Assembly (NCBI RefSeq): GCF_010500995.1
Contig: NZ_QVMK01000041.1
Span: forward strand, 1-52,708
Source: Bacteroides sp. 224
GTDB taxonomy: Bacteria > Bacteroidota > Bacteroidia > Bacteroidales > Bacteroidaceae
Direction: 5' to 3'
DNA: 52,708 nucleotides
Part shown: positions 32,563 through 41,321 of the stretch, in pieces
How the letters are laid out: every line of letters starts with the position of its first letter
Numbering within the stretch: the first letter of the stretch is position 1
The notes under the pieces: generated by a model
Databases searched by the model: none
Told to the model about the DNA's origin: nothing
The model's input: only the letters and a program-made list of their open reading frames with translations
Translations under genes and position numbers: made by a program

Positions 32563-33699
32563 ATGAATACAAATTCTTCTTTGTTAGGTATATTATGTGT
32601 TTTCTTGTTACTATGTTCCTGTAGTGGACAAAGAACTACAAAATCTGTAGAAACGGAAAAAACAAGAACCATTGCCATATCTTATGCTAATCTGTTTTCT
32701 ATTCATGAGGCTAATGATTACACCACTGTAACCGTTCTCAACCCATGGCAGCAAGGAGAGGTTTATGCCAAATACCATTTGGTGAAAAACAATGAAACCA
32801 CTGTTCCTGCCGATGGATACAAAGTGAAAATTCCTTTGGAAAGCCTCATGACGAACTCTGCCACTCACCTGGGCTTTCTGGAATTACTGGGAGAGTTGGA
32901 TAAAGTAACCGGTGTATGTAGCGCCGATTATATTTATAACCCCACAATCAGGCAACGTGTAAAAGAAGGGAGAGTGCAAGATTTAGGCGATTCTTTTAAC
33001 CTGGATATTGAGCACCTTTTATTACTTCGCCCTCAAGCAGTAATGACTACCGCTTATAATGCCGACGATGAAAATAGCCGGAAGATGATGCAAACGGGCT
33101 TAACCATTCTTTATAATATAGAGTGGCAGGAGGAAACCTTGCTCGGACGTGCCGAATGGATTAAGTTTATCGGTGCTTTCTTCGATAAGGCTGCACAGGC
33201 AGATAGCCTTTTTACAACCATAGAAACCGGATATAATGAAGTAAAAACCCTTGCTTCTACCATAGATGGAAAACCGACTGTGCTTTCCGGACAAGACTTT
33301 CGGGGAAGTTGGTCAATGCCCGGAGGCCGAAGCTTTAACGCTCAACTGTTTCGGGATGCCGGAGGAAGTTATTATTATGAAAATGATAAAGGCACAGGAA
33401 GCATAAACAATACCATAGAAGAAGCCCTTGTGCATTTTGGTAAAGCCGATGTATGGGTAGGGGTTCAGGCAAATACATTGGAAGAGCTTGGGAAAATGGA
33501 TAGTAAATATAAACTTTTCAAAGCCTATAAAGGAGGCAATGTTTATAATGCCAATAAGCGTGTCAACGAAACCGGGGGGAATGATTATTGGGAAGGGGCG
33601 GTGGCGCGTCCGGATTTGCTTCTGTCTGATATGATGAAGGTGTTTCATCCCGAACTGTTGCCGGAATATGAATTTACTTATATACAGAAGGTGGAATGA
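32563..33699 (+). CDS. ABC transporter substrate-binding lipoprotein (BtuF/FecB family)
   Basis: A 378-residue predicted lipoprotein (LGILCVFLLLCSCSGQ, Cys near residue 19) with a class III periplasmic-binding fold. SATHLGFLELLGELDKVTGV, VQDLGDSFNLDIEHLLLLRP and FRGSWSMPGGRSFNAQLF fit the metal-chelate binding family that captures cobalamin, haem or ferric siderophores. The ligand is undetermined, and no permease or ATPase lies next to it; it might serve a transporter encoded elsewhere. The in-frame extension to 32335 encodes a non-signal sequence and is rejected. The next gene, a metallophosphoesterase, starts 84 bp downstream on the same strand. Confidence 0.85.
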   Translation: MNTNSSLLGILCVFLLLCSCSGQRTTKSVETEKTRTIAISYANLFSIHEANDYTTVTVLNPWQQGEVYAKYHLVKNNETTVPADGYKVKIPLESLMTNSATHLGFLELLGELDKVTGVCSADYIYNPTIRQRVKEGRVQDLGDSFNLDIEHLLLLRPQAVMTTAYNADDENSRKMMQTGLTILYNIEWQEETLLGRAEWIKFIGAFFDKAAQADSLFTTIETGYNEVKTLASTIDGKPTVLSGQDFRGSWSMPGGRSFNAQLFRDAGGSYYYENDKGTGSINNTIEEALVHFGKADVWVGVQANTLEELGKMDSKYKLFKAYKGGNVYNANKRVNETGGNDYWEGAVARPDLLLSDMMKVFHPELLPEYEFTYIQKVE

Positions 33700-33783
33700 A
33701 AGAGAGAATGGGTTTCTATGATTTATTGCATATAAACATTTAAAAGCTTACTTTTGGACATTAAGAATTAAATCACCCTAATT

Positions 33784-34791
33784 ATGAATACGTTTTTTTT
33801 ATCCCGTTCTTTGTTCTTGTATGTCCTTTTTAGTTGTTTGGCTTGTGCCTTTAAGCTGCATGCACAATCTCCGGCACTATCTTTTAATAAACAAGGTAAA
33901 TTTAAAATTGTGCAATTTACCGATATTCATTTTAAATATGGAAATCCGGCTTCGGATATAGCTTTGGTGCGAATAAATGAGGTTTTGGAAGCGGAGCGGC
34001 CAGACTTGATAGTGATTACCGGAGATGTGGTTTATGCCAAGCCGGCCAACGAAGCTTTTCGACAAGTATTAAGTACAATATCCAAACACAAGATTCCTTT
34101 TGTTACCACCTTTGGCAACCATGATGATGAATTTGATCTGACCAGAAGTCAACTCTATGATCTTGCTCGGGAATATCCTTATTGTATGATGCCCGATCGT
34201 GGCGAATCATCTTCGCCGGACTATGTATTGGAGGTAAAGGCTTCTACCGGAGGTAGTAAAGCAGCCCTCCTTTATTGTATGGAATCCAATACATACTCTA
34301 AGGTAAAAGGAATTAAAGGTTATGGATGGTTTTCTTTAGATCAGGTAATGTGGTATAAAAAGCAAAGCGAGCGCTATACTTTGGAGAATAATGGAACTCC
34401 ATTCCCCGCATTGGCTTTCTTCCATATACCGCTTCCCGAATATGCCACAGCAGTAGAAAATCAAAACGCTATATTGCGAGGCACACGTATGGAAAAAGTC
34501 TGTGCCCCCGAAATGAACTCGGGCATGTTTGCCACCATGCGCGAAGCCGGCGATGTGATGGGAATCTTTGTTGGTCACGACCACGATAATGATTATGCTG
34601 TGATGTGGAAAGATATCTTATTGGCTTATGGCAGGTATACGGGAGGCAATACCGAATACAACCATTTGCCAAACGGTGCACGAGTAATAGAGTTGAAAGA
34701 AGGCGAGCGAAACTTCACCACTTGGATAAGGCAAAAAGAAGGAGAAGTGATGGATAAATATACATATCCGGTAGACTTTTATAAGAAGTAA
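33784..34791 (+). CDS. Exported metallophosphoesterase (calcineurin-like)
   Basis: A 335-residue protein with a signal peptide (residues 1-27, ending KLHAQ). The dimetal centre motifs are all present: FTDIHF (Asp47, His49), VITGDVVY, TFGNHDDEF, FFHIPLPEY and FVGHDHDNDY. It is a periplasmic phosphatase or phosphodiesterase similar to Dcr2/PhoD-like calcineurin proteins; the substrate is unknown. It ends three bases from the stop of the convergent HU-like gene. Confidence 0.9.
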   Translation: MNTFFLSRSLFLYVLFSCLACAFKLHAQSPALSFNKQGKFKIVQFTDIHFKYGNPASDIALVRINEVLEAERPDLIVITGDVVYAKPANEAFRQVLSTISKHKIPFVTTFGNHDDEFDLTRSQLYDLAREYPYCMMPDRGESSSPDYVLEVKASTGGSKAALLYCMESNTYSKVKGIKGYGWFSLDQVMWYKKQSERYTLENNGTPFPALAFFHIPLPEYATAVENQNAILRGTRMEKVCAPEMNSGMFATMREAGDVMGIFVGHDHDNDYAVMWKDILLAYGRYTGGNTEYNHLPNGARVIELKEGERNFTTWIRQKEGEVMDKYTYPVDFYKK

Positions 34792-34794
34792 ACC

Positions 34795-35238
34795 TCAATA
34801 TTCTTTCTCGTTGCATTTGCGTAAGGATGAATTTAACTCATTCCATTCAAGGCTAACGAATTTTGTCTTCTTTACCTCTTCATTCAAGTATTTGGAAGCC
34901 CGGAAGCAAACCCGGCTAACCTTAACTTTGCCCGGAGAACACTCTTCGGGCGTTTCGAACCCTTCGCTGGTTATGGAAGGGTAGAATGTGCCCAACCCTC
35001 GAATAGTAATTGTTCGTCCCTCTTTCAGGTGATGGGCTATACGGTCTGTCAATTGCACCAGTACAGATAAAGTTTCCCCTTTCGAAAGAGAACTTCTATT
35101 ATGTAATTCTTCGGCCAGTTGCATCTCATCCACTCCTTCGCCTTTTTTTTGAAACGCTTTGGGCACGGCATAATAGAGTTCCCGTGGTATCTTATTCGTC
35201 TTATCTACCTTCTTTCTGATTACATAATTAATAGGCAT
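34795..35238 (-). CDS. HU-family DNA-binding protein (HU-HIG type)
   Basis: A 147-residue protein started at the ATG at 35238 (MPINYVIRKKVDK). The longer open frame reaching 35418 runs through the repeat cluster and is not credible. The pattern YYAVPKAFQKKGEGVDEMQLAEELHNRSSLSKG then GRTITIRGLGTFYPSI is the Bacteroidetes HU-related family (HU-HIG) with a beta-arm DNA-binding core. It probably bends or packages DNA; whether it acts broadly or at specific sites is unknown. Its predicted transcript leader contains the 23-bp-phased palindromic cluster. Confidence 0.85.
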   Translation of the reverse strand: MPINYVIRKKVDKTNKIPRELYYAVPKAFQKKGEGVDEMQLAEELHNRSSLSKGETLSVLVQLTDRIAHHLKEGRTITIRGLGTFYPSITSEGFETPEECSPGKVKVSRVCFRASKYLNEEVKKTKFVSLEWNELNSSLRKCNEKEY

Positions 35239-35310
35239 GGCATCTTTTATTAAGTTAAACTTCTTTTTAATCGCATCTCCTTTATAATTCGGTCGTATCA
35301 AACGCCCTAC

Positions 35311-35370
35311 GACACCCGGGTGTTGTTTGCGACGACATGGGGGTGTCGTAGTGTCCAACACCCGGGTGTC
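35311..35370. repeat. GACACCCGGGTGTC word, three units at exact 23-bp spacing
   Basis: Units start at 35311 (GACACCCGGGTGTT), 35334 (GACATGGGGGTGTC) and 35357 (AACACCCGGGTGTC), spaced 23 bases. The consensus is a perfect 14-bp palindrome. The cluster lies between the promoter candidate and the start codon of the HU-like gene, so each unit could fold as a small hairpin in its mRNA. Confidence 0.85.
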
Positions 35371-35388
35371 GTAGGATGTTTGGTCGGA

Positions 35389-35396
35389 CAAAGATA
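35389..35396 (-). promoter_or_regulatory. -7 box for the HU-like gene
   Basis: CAAAGATA on the plus strand is TATCTTTG on the minus strand, matching TAnnTTTG. Transcription would start near 35383, giving a leader of about 145 bases that includes the repeat cluster. Confidence 0.5.
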
Positions 35397-35496
35397 CACG
35401 AAGAATCGTATAAAACAATTGTTTTGATCAGTTTTTGTAGGAATTAAGTCCTAACCTTCGTTACAGTATCATCTATTGAAGTTCAATATAAATCAC

Positions 35497-35504
35497 TACC
35501 TTTG
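35497..35504 (+). promoter_or_regulatory. -7 box for the ABC-F gene
   Basis: TACCTTTG lies 20 bases before the ATG at 35525; TTG at 35476-35478 is a possible -33 element. Confidence 0.55.
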
Positions 35505-35524
35505 CACCTTTTAGAAAAGAACAG

Positions 35525-37597
35525 ATGATTTCAGTAGAACAACTTAAAGTAGAATTTAATGCTACCCCGCTTTTTGAGGACGTATCTTATGTAATCAATA
35601 AGAAAGATCGTATTGCATTAGTCGGCAAGAATGGTGCCGGAAAATCTACCATGCTCAAAATATTATCCGGATTGCAGTCGCCCACAAGCGGAACTGTATC
35701 TGTGCCGCGCGATACCACCATTGGTTATTTACCTCAGGTAATGAAACTTACCGACAATCGTACGGTGATGCAGGAAGCCGAACAGGCTTTCGAACATATA
35801 TTCGAATTACAAGCCAAACTCGAACGGATGAATAACGAGTTGGCCGTTCGTACCGATTATGAATCGGAAGAATACCATAAACTCATAGATCACTTTACGC
35901 AGGAGAATGAACGATTCCTGATGATGGGAGGCACCAACTTTCAAGCCGAAATAGAACGTACCTTGATAGGACTTGGTTTCCATAGCAAAGATTTCGAACG
36001 GCCTACTTCCGAATTTAGTGGAGGCTGGCGCATGCGTATCGAACTGGCTAAGTTGTTGTTGCGTAGACCGGATGTGTTGCTGCTTGATGAGCCTACCAAT
36101 CACCTTGATATAGAATCGATTCAATGGTTGGAGAACTTTCTGTCTACCCGCGCCAATGCGGTGGTATTGGTTAGTCACGACCGTGCTTTTATTAATAATG
36201 TTACCACTCGTACCATTGAAATATCTTGCGGAAAGATTTACGACTACCGGGTTGCATACGATCAATTTGTGGAGTTGCGCAAAGAGCGCAGGGAGCAACA
36301 ACTCCGGGCATACGAAAATCAGCAGAAACAAATACAGGATACCGAAGACTTTATCGAACGTTTTCGCTATAAAGCTACCAAAGCCGTACAGGTGCAAAGT
36401 CGCATTAAGCAGCTCGATAAGATAGAACGTATTGAAATAGATGATGAAGATAACTCCAGCCTCAGATTGAAGTTTCCTCCCGCTTCCCGTTCCGGAAGTT
36501 ATCCGGTAATTTGCGAAGAGGTGGGGAAGACATATAGAGCCTCTCCCCAGCCCTCTCCCAAGGAGAGGGAGCCCGATGCCGCAGGGTCTTCCTCCCTCTC
36601 CTTGGGAGAGGGTCGGGGAGAGGCTGTGTATCCTGTCTTCCATAATGTAGACCTTACCATTAACCGTGGAGAGAAAGTGGCCTTTGTTGGTAAAAACGGC
36701 GAAGGGAAATCAACATTGGTTAAATGTATTCTCAATGAGATAGATTTTGAAGGTAAACTGACTATCGGACACAATGTGCAGATTGGTTACTTTGCACAGA
36801 ATCAGGCACAAATGATGGATGAAAACCTAACTGTATTCGATACCATCGATCGGGTAGCAGTAGGAGATATTCGACTGAAAATACGAGACATATTGGGTGC
36901 TTTTATGTTTGGTGGCGAAGCTTCCGATAAGAAGGTAAAAGTGCTTTCGGGTGGAGAACGTACGCGCCTGGCTATGATTAAGTTGTTACTTGAACCGGTT
37001 AACCTCCTTATTCTCGATGAACCTACCAACCATTTGGATATGCGCTCCAAAGATGTGCTGAAAGATGCAATCCGCGATTTTGATGGTACGGTAATTGTAG
37101 TCAGTCACGACCGTGAATTCCTTGATGGCCTGGTAACAAAGGTTTATGAATTTGGTGGGGGAGTAGTGAAGGAACATCTGGGTGGAATTTACGACTTCTT
37201 ACAAAAGAAGAGGATTGAAAATTTGAATCAACTCAATCTCTCAACAATGCCAGCCTCTCCCCAACCCTCTCCCAAGGAGAGGGAGAAAGCTGCGCAGTCA
37301 AATCCGCAGGGCACTGCTCCCTCTCCTAAGGAGAGGGCTGGGGTGAGGCTGTACGAAGAACAAAAAGAGTACAACAAGAGGATAAAGAAACTCGAAAAAC
37401 AAGTAGCGGATTGCGAAAAACAGATTGAAGAAACCGAAGCCGCTATTGCTATGTTGGAAGATAAAATGGCTACTTCGGAAGGAGCATCGGATATGTCGCT
37501 TTATGAGAAACATCAGAAGATGAAAAAGCAATTGGATGAAGTTGTGGAAGAGTGGGAGAAAGTTTCGATGGAGCTCGAAGAGATAAAGGAGAAATAA
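35525..37597 (+). CDS. ABC-F family ATPase carrying two in-frame palindromic insertions
   Basis: A 690-residue soluble protein with two ABC domains. The first has GKNGAGKST (34-42), FSGGWRMR (about 164) and VLLLDEPTNHLD; the second has GKNGEGKST (about 388), LSGGERTRL (about 474) and LLILDEPTNHLD. There are no membrane segments, and the C-terminal coiled coil is charged, as in Uup/YdiF/EttA-type translation factors acting on the ribosome. Two insertions are odd: residues about 339-367 (ASPQPSPKERE... SLSLGEGRGEA) and about 577-609 (ASPQPSPKERE... APSPKERAGVR) are encoded by palindromic elements and occur where relatives have short linkers. The frame stays open and all catalytic motifs are intact. 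Confidence 0.92.
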   Translation: MISVEQLKVEFNATPLFEDVSYVINKKDRIALVGKNGAGKSTMLKILSGLQSPTSGTVSVPRDTTIGYLPQVMKLTDNRTVMQEAEQAFEHIFELQAKLERMNNELAVRTDYESEEYHKLIDHFTQENERFLMMGGTNFQAEIERTLIGLGFHSKDFERPTSEFSGGWRMRIELAKLLLRRPDVLLLDEPTNHLDIESIQWLENFLSTRANAVVLVSHDRAFINNVTTRTIEISCGKIYDYRVAYDQFVELRKERREQQLRAYENQQKQIQDTEDFIERFRYKATKAVQVQSRIKQLDKIERIEIDDEDNSSLRLKFPPASRSGSYPVICEEVGKTYRASPQPSPKEREPDAAGSSSLSLGEGRGEAVYPVFHNVDLTINRGEKVAFVGKNGEGKSTLVKCILNEIDFEGKLTIGHNVQIGYFAQNQAQMMDENLTVFDTIDRVAVGDIRLKIRDILGAFMFGGEASDKKVKVLSGGERTRLAMIKLLLEPVNLLILDEPTNHLDMRSKDVLKDAIRDFDGTVIVVSHDREFLDGLVTKVYEFGGGVVKEHLGGIYDFLQKKRIENLNQLNLSTMPASPQPSPKEREKAAQSNPQGTAPSPKERAGVRLYEEQKEYNKRIKKLEKQVADCEKQIEETEAAIAMLEDKMATSEGASDMSLYEKHQKMKKQLDEVVEEWEKVSMELEEIKEK
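36539..36624. repeat. In-frame palindromic element P2 inside the ABC-F gene
   Basis: The left arm (36539-36571) and the right arm (36592-36624) pair at about 31 of 33 positions, and the 19-base loop holds CGATGCCGCAGG, the same core as P1. The arms contain CCCTCTCC-CAA-GGAGAGGG palindromes. It encodes ASPQPSPKERE then a GLEAGG-like return arm. It lies before the second ABC domain in the linker. Confidence 0.9.
37253..37349. repeat. In-frame palindromic element P3 inside the ABC-F gene
   Basis: The left arm (37253-37285) is nearly identical to that of P2 (one change) and pairs with the right arm (37317-37349) at about 29 of 33 positions. The loop is 31 bases and contains TCCGCAGGG. The reading frame of the left arm is the same as in P2, giving ASPQPSPKERE again. 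It lies after the second ABC domain, before the coiled coil. Confidence 0.9.
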
Positions 37598-37772
37598 ATC
37601 TTGGTAACTATTTGCAGTCACATAGCCCGCTATGCTCCTTTGAATAAAGCAATAGCTAAACAAAAAATAAGACTAATTTATCGCAGAATAAAATTCAAAA
37701 CAGTTTCTTAATGAATTAAAAATCAGCAATAATTCCCCTCTCTTTTATTAGGAGTAATCATACATTATTTTG

Positions 37773-37780
37773 TAACTTTG
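37773..37780 (+). promoter_or_regulatory. -7 box for purH
   Basis: TAACTTTG fits TAnnTTTG and is 30 bases before the purH ATG at 37811. Confidence 0.5.
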
Positions 37781-37810
37781 CGCAATTCATAAAAATAACG
37801 TATCAAAATA

Positions 37811-39334
37811 ATGTCTGAAGCTAAAAAAATAAAAACCGCTTTAGTATCGGTTTACCACAAAGAAGGTTTGGATGAAATCATAACCAAACTACACGAAGAG
37901 GGAGTAGAGTTTTTATCAACGGGAGGAACCCGTCAGTTTATCGAATCATTGGGCTTTCCTTGTAAAGCGGTGGAAGATTTAACCTCATACCCTTCTATTC
38001 TGGGTGGAAGAGTAAAGACATTACATCCGAAAGTATTTGGTGGTATCTTGTGTCGCCGTTCGGTAGAACAAGATATGCAACAGATTGAGAAATACGAAAT
38101 CCCCGAAATAGACTTGGTGATTGTTGACCTTTATCCTTTTGAAGCAACTGTGGCTTCGGGAGCAGAAGAGGCTGCTATCATCGAGAAAATAGATATAGGC
38201 GGTATCTCTTTGATTCGTGCCGCAGCGAAGAATTACAGCGATGTGGTTATTGTTGCTTCTCAACATCAATACAAACCGCTGCTCGATATGCTTATGGAGC
38301 ATGGAGCTACTTCTACTTTGGAAGAGCGCCGTTGGATGGCTAAAGAAGCTTTTGCAGTATCTTCTCATTATGATTCTGCCATCTTTAATTATTTTGATGA
38401 TGAAGAAGGTTCTGCCTTCCGTTATACTGCTAATGACCAGAAGGCGCTTCGTTATGGCGAGAACCCTCACCAGAGAGGTTATTTCTATGGAAACCTGGAT
38501 GCAATGTTCGACCAGATTCACGGAAAAGAGATTTCCTACAATAATCTGTTAGATATTAATGCCGCAATAGATCTTATCGACGAGTTTGATGAGACTACCT
38601 TTGCTGTATTGAAGCACAATAATGCTTGTGGACTTGCTTCTCGCCCCACTGTTTTAGAAGCTTGGGTAGATGCATTGGCCGGCGATCCGGTTTCTGCATT
38701 TGGCGGAGTGCTTATCACTAACGCAGTTATTGACAAAGAAACAGCCGAAGAAATAAACAAGATATTTTTTGAAGTAATCATTGCACCCGATTATGATGTA
38801 GATGCCCTTGAGATACTGGGACAAAAGAAGAATCGTATCATCCTGGTGCGCAAAGAAGCCAAATTGCCTAAAAAACAATTCCGTTCTTTGCTTAACGGGG
38901 TGTTGGTGCAAGATAGAGACCTAAACATAGAAACTATTGCCGACCTGAAAACTGTAACTTCCAAAGAACCAACTCCGGAGGAAGTAGAAGATTTATTGTT
39001 TGCCAACAAAATTGTGAAGAACAGTAAATCAAATGCCATCGTATTGGCTAAGAACAAACAGTTGTTGGCAAGTGGCGTGGGGCAAACATCTCGCGTAGAT
39101 GCATTGAAACATGCTATTGAAAAAGCAAAATCGTTTGGATTCGACTTGAACGATGCGGTTATGGCATCGGATGCTTTCTTCCCATTCCCCGACTGTGTGG
39201 AAATTGCTGATCAGGAAGGCATCAACGCGGTTATTCAACCGGGAGGATCTATCAATGACAAGTTATCTATTGCTTATTGCGAAGAGCATGGTATGGTAAT
39301 GGTAACAACAGGAATACGTCATTTTAAACACTAA
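37811..39334 (+). CDS. purH: Bifunctional AICAR formyltransferase / IMP cyclohydrolase
   Basis: A 507-residue enzyme for the last two steps of de novo IMP synthesis. The N-terminal IMP cyclohydrolase domain has LVSVYHKEGLDEII, FLSTGGTRQFIESLG and GGRVKTLHPKVFGGIL; the C-terminal transformylase domain has LRYGENPHQRG, LLDINAAIDLIDEFDET, LKHNNACGLA and IIQPGGSINDKL-like QPGGSINDK. The length is typical. It has its own promoter and precedes the mre operon, separated by 100 bp holding a heptamer repeat. Confidence 0.97.
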   Translation: MSEAKKIKTALVSVYHKEGLDEIITKLHEEGVEFLSTGGTRQFIESLGFPCKAVEDLTSYPSILGGRVKTLHPKVFGGILCRRSVEQDMQQIEKYEIPEIDLVIVDLYPFEATVASGAEEAAIIEKIDIGGISLIRAAAKNYSDVVIVASQHQYKPLLDMLMEHGATSTLEERRWMAKEAFAVSSHYDSAIFNYFDDEEGSAFRYTANDQKALRYGENPHQRGYFYGNLDAMFDQIHGKEISYNNLLDINAAIDLIDEFDETTFAVLKHNNACGLASRPTVLEAWVDALAGDPVSAFGGVLITNAVIDKETAEEINKIFFEVIIAPDYDVDALEILGQKKNRIILVRKEAKLPKKQFRSLLNGVLVQDRDLNIETIADLKTVTSKEPTPEEVEDLLFANKIVKNSKSNAIVLAKNKQLLASGVGQTSRVDALKHAIEKAKSFGFDLNDAVMASDAFFPFPDCVEIADQEGINAVIQPGGSINDKLSIAYCEEHGMVMVTTGIRHFKH

Positions 39335-39340
39335 GTTATT

Positions 39341-39372
39341 AATGTTGAATGTTGAATGTTGAATGTTGAATG
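39341..39372. repeat. AATGTTG heptamer tandem repeat
   Basis: Four full copies of AATGTTG and a partial fifth run from 39341 to 39372, just after purH. CATTCAAAATTGAACATTC at about 39397-39415 is roughly complementary, so a hairpin could form in the spacer before mreB. Confidence 0.7.
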
Positions 39373-39434
39373 AGTTGTGAGTTATATGCATAATCATTCA
39401 AAATTGAACATTCCGCATTAAAAATTCAAAAGAA

Positions 39435-40457
39435 ATGGGATTGTTTTCTTTTACACAGGAAATTGCAATTGACCTTGGAACTGCGAATACCATTATTATT
39501 AGCAATGGTAAAATTGTGGTAGATGAACCTTCGGTCGTTGCACTCGACCGTCGATCAGACAAGATGATTGCTGTGGGTGGAAAGGCGAAGCTGATGCACG
39601 AAAAAACCCACGAAAATATAAAAACGATTCGTCCTTTACGCGATGGAGTGATAGCGGATTTCTATGCCTGTGAGCAGATGATACGCGGATTGATTAAGAT
39701 GGTAAACACACGTAGCCACTTGTTTTCTCCTTCACTTCGTATGGTAATTGGCGTACCTTCGGGAAGTACCGAAGTTGAACTACGTGCCGTGCGCGACTCT
39801 GCCGAACATGCGGGTGGACGAGACGTTTACCTGATATTTGAACCAATGGCTGCTGCTATCGGTATTGGTATCGACGTGGAAGCTCCGGAAGGTAATATGA
39901 TTGTAGATATAGGTGGAGGATCAACCGAGATTGCTGTTATATCTTTGGGAGGTATTGTTTCCAATAACTCCATTCGTATTGCAGGAGATGATCTGACTGC
40001 TGATATTCAAGAATATATGAGTCGCCAGCACAATGTGAAAGTCAGTGAACGTATGGCCGAACGTATTAAGATTAATGTAGGTGCCGCACTCACCGATTTG
40101 GGCGAAGAGGCTCCCGAAGATTATATCGTTCACGGACCGAATCGTATTACTGCACTGCCAATGGAAGTTCCTGTATGCTATCAGGAAGTAGCCCATTGTT
40201 TGGAGAAGTCAATCTCAAAGATCGAGACAGCCATTTTGAGCGCGCTTGAAAATACACCTCCCGAACTTTATGCCGATATTGTACATAACGGTATCTATCT
40301 GGCAGGCGGTGGAGCTTTACTGCGTGGGTTGGATAAGCGCCTCACTGACAAGATCAATATACCTTTCCACATAGCCGAAGATCCTCTTCATTGTGTGGCT
40401 AAAGGTACGGGAACAGCACTGAAGAATGTAGACCGTTTCTCATTCCTTATGAGATAA
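39435..40457 (+). CDS. mreB: Rod shape-determining protein MreB
   Basis: A 340-residue bacterial actin that polymerises under the membrane and guides elongasome movement. The phosphate-binding IAIDLGTANTIII (start), VGVPSG-like VIGVPSGSTEVE, DIGGGSTEIAVISLGGIV and the adenosine motif YLAGGGALLRGLDKRL are present. It is the first gene of mreB-mreC-mreD-mrdA-rodA, with spacings of 18 bp or less after it except the 100-bp gap before it. Length is normal. Confidence 0.97.
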   Translation: MGLFSFTQEIAIDLGTANTIIISNGKIVVDEPSVVALDRRSDKMIAVGGKAKLMHEKTHENIKTIRPLRDGVIADFYACEQMIRGLIKMVNTRSHLFSPSLRMVIGVPSGSTEVELRAVRDSAEHAGGRDVYLIFEPMAAAIGIGIDVEAPEGNMIVDIGGGSTEIAVISLGGIVSNNSIRIAGDDLTADIQEYMSRQHNVKVSERMAERIKINVGAALTDLGEEAPEDYIVHGPNRITALPMEVPVCYQEVAHCLEKSISKIETAILSALENTPPELYADIVHNGIYLAGGGALLRGLDKRLTDKINIPFHIAEDPLHCVAKGTGTALKNVDRFSFLMR

Positions 40458-40475
40458 GAATACCAACAATAGTCG

Positions 40476-41321
40476 ATGCGGAATTTACTTGACTTTTTAA
40501 TAAAGTACAACTATTGGTTCCTTTTCATACTGCTGGAAGTAGTATGTTTCGGCTTATTGTTTCGTTTCAACCATTACCAACAGGGCGTATTCTTCTCTTC
40601 TGCCAATGTATTGACAGGAGCCATTTATGAAGTGTCGGGTGGAATTAGCTCTTATTTCCACCTGAAACAAGTGAATGATGCGCTTATTGAACGTAACATC
40701 GAACTTGAAGCAAAGGTTGTAGAACTGGAGAGCGTGTTAAAGGATAACCAACTGGATTCAGTTTTTATTCATAACAAAACTCTCTCCTCTATGGCAGATA
40801 TAGAGGTATTCAAAGCCCATGTTATTAATAATACTGTAAATAAGGTTGATAATTATATTACCCTGAATAAAGGTACTATTGACGGGATTAAGCCGGAAAT
40901 GGGGGTGATTGACGGGAGAGGAGTCGTAGGGATTGTTTATATGACTTCTACCCACTATTCGGTAGCTATTTCTTTGCTGAATAGTAAATCAAATATCAGT
41001 TGTAAAATCAAAGGAAGCGATTATTTTGGTTATCTCCGGTGGGAGTATGGCAATGAGCCGAATGCTGCTTATTTAAAGGACTTACCGCGTCATGCCGAAT
41101 TTAACATTGGTGATACAGTAATAACAAGCGGTTATTCTACCGTGTTTCCGGAGGGAATTATGGTGGGTACCATTGAAGAACTGGGAGACTCGCACGATGG
41201 ACTCTCTTATCTTCTGAAAGTAAAATTAGCGACAGATTTTGGTAAAATTAGTAATGTACGTATAATCTCTCGCGAAGGACAAAATGAACAACACGATTTA
41301 GAAAAGAATAGTATTCAATAA
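40476..41321 (+). CDS. mreC: Rod shape-determining protein MreC
   Basis: A 281-residue periplasmic protein anchored by one N-terminal helix (WFLFILLEVVCFGLLF). A coiled coil (about 60-85, VNDALIERNIELEAKVVELE) and a beta-barrel pair with VDNYITLNKGTIDGIKPEMGV and VGIVYMTSTHYSVAISLL are the MreC layout. It bridges MreB filaments to PBP2 and other wall enzymes. Its stop overlaps the mreD start by one base. Confidence 0.95.
   Translation: MRNLLDFLIKYNYWFLFILLEVVCFGLLFRFNHYQQGVFFSSANVLTGAIYEVSGGISSYFHLKQVNDALIERNIELEAKVVELESVLKDNQLDSVFIHNKTLSSMADIEVFKAHVINNTVNKVDNYITLNKGTIDGIKPEMGVIDGRGVVGIVYMTSTHYSVAISLLNSKSNISCKIKGSDYFGYLRWEYGNEPNAAYLKDLPRHAEFNIGDTVITSGYSTVFPEGIMVGTIEELGDSHDGLSYLLKVKLATDFGKISNVRIISREGQNEQHDLEKNSIQ

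Noticed and set aside
34795..35418. HU-like protein with the longer start at 35418
   Set aside because: The extra 60 residues are encoded by the palindromic cluster and its flank, have no HU character and lie upstream of the promoter box at 35389.
36539..37349. ABC-F gene as a pseudogene because of the odd insertions
   Set aside because: The frame is open throughout and both sets of ATPase motifs are intact; the insertions fall in linkers.
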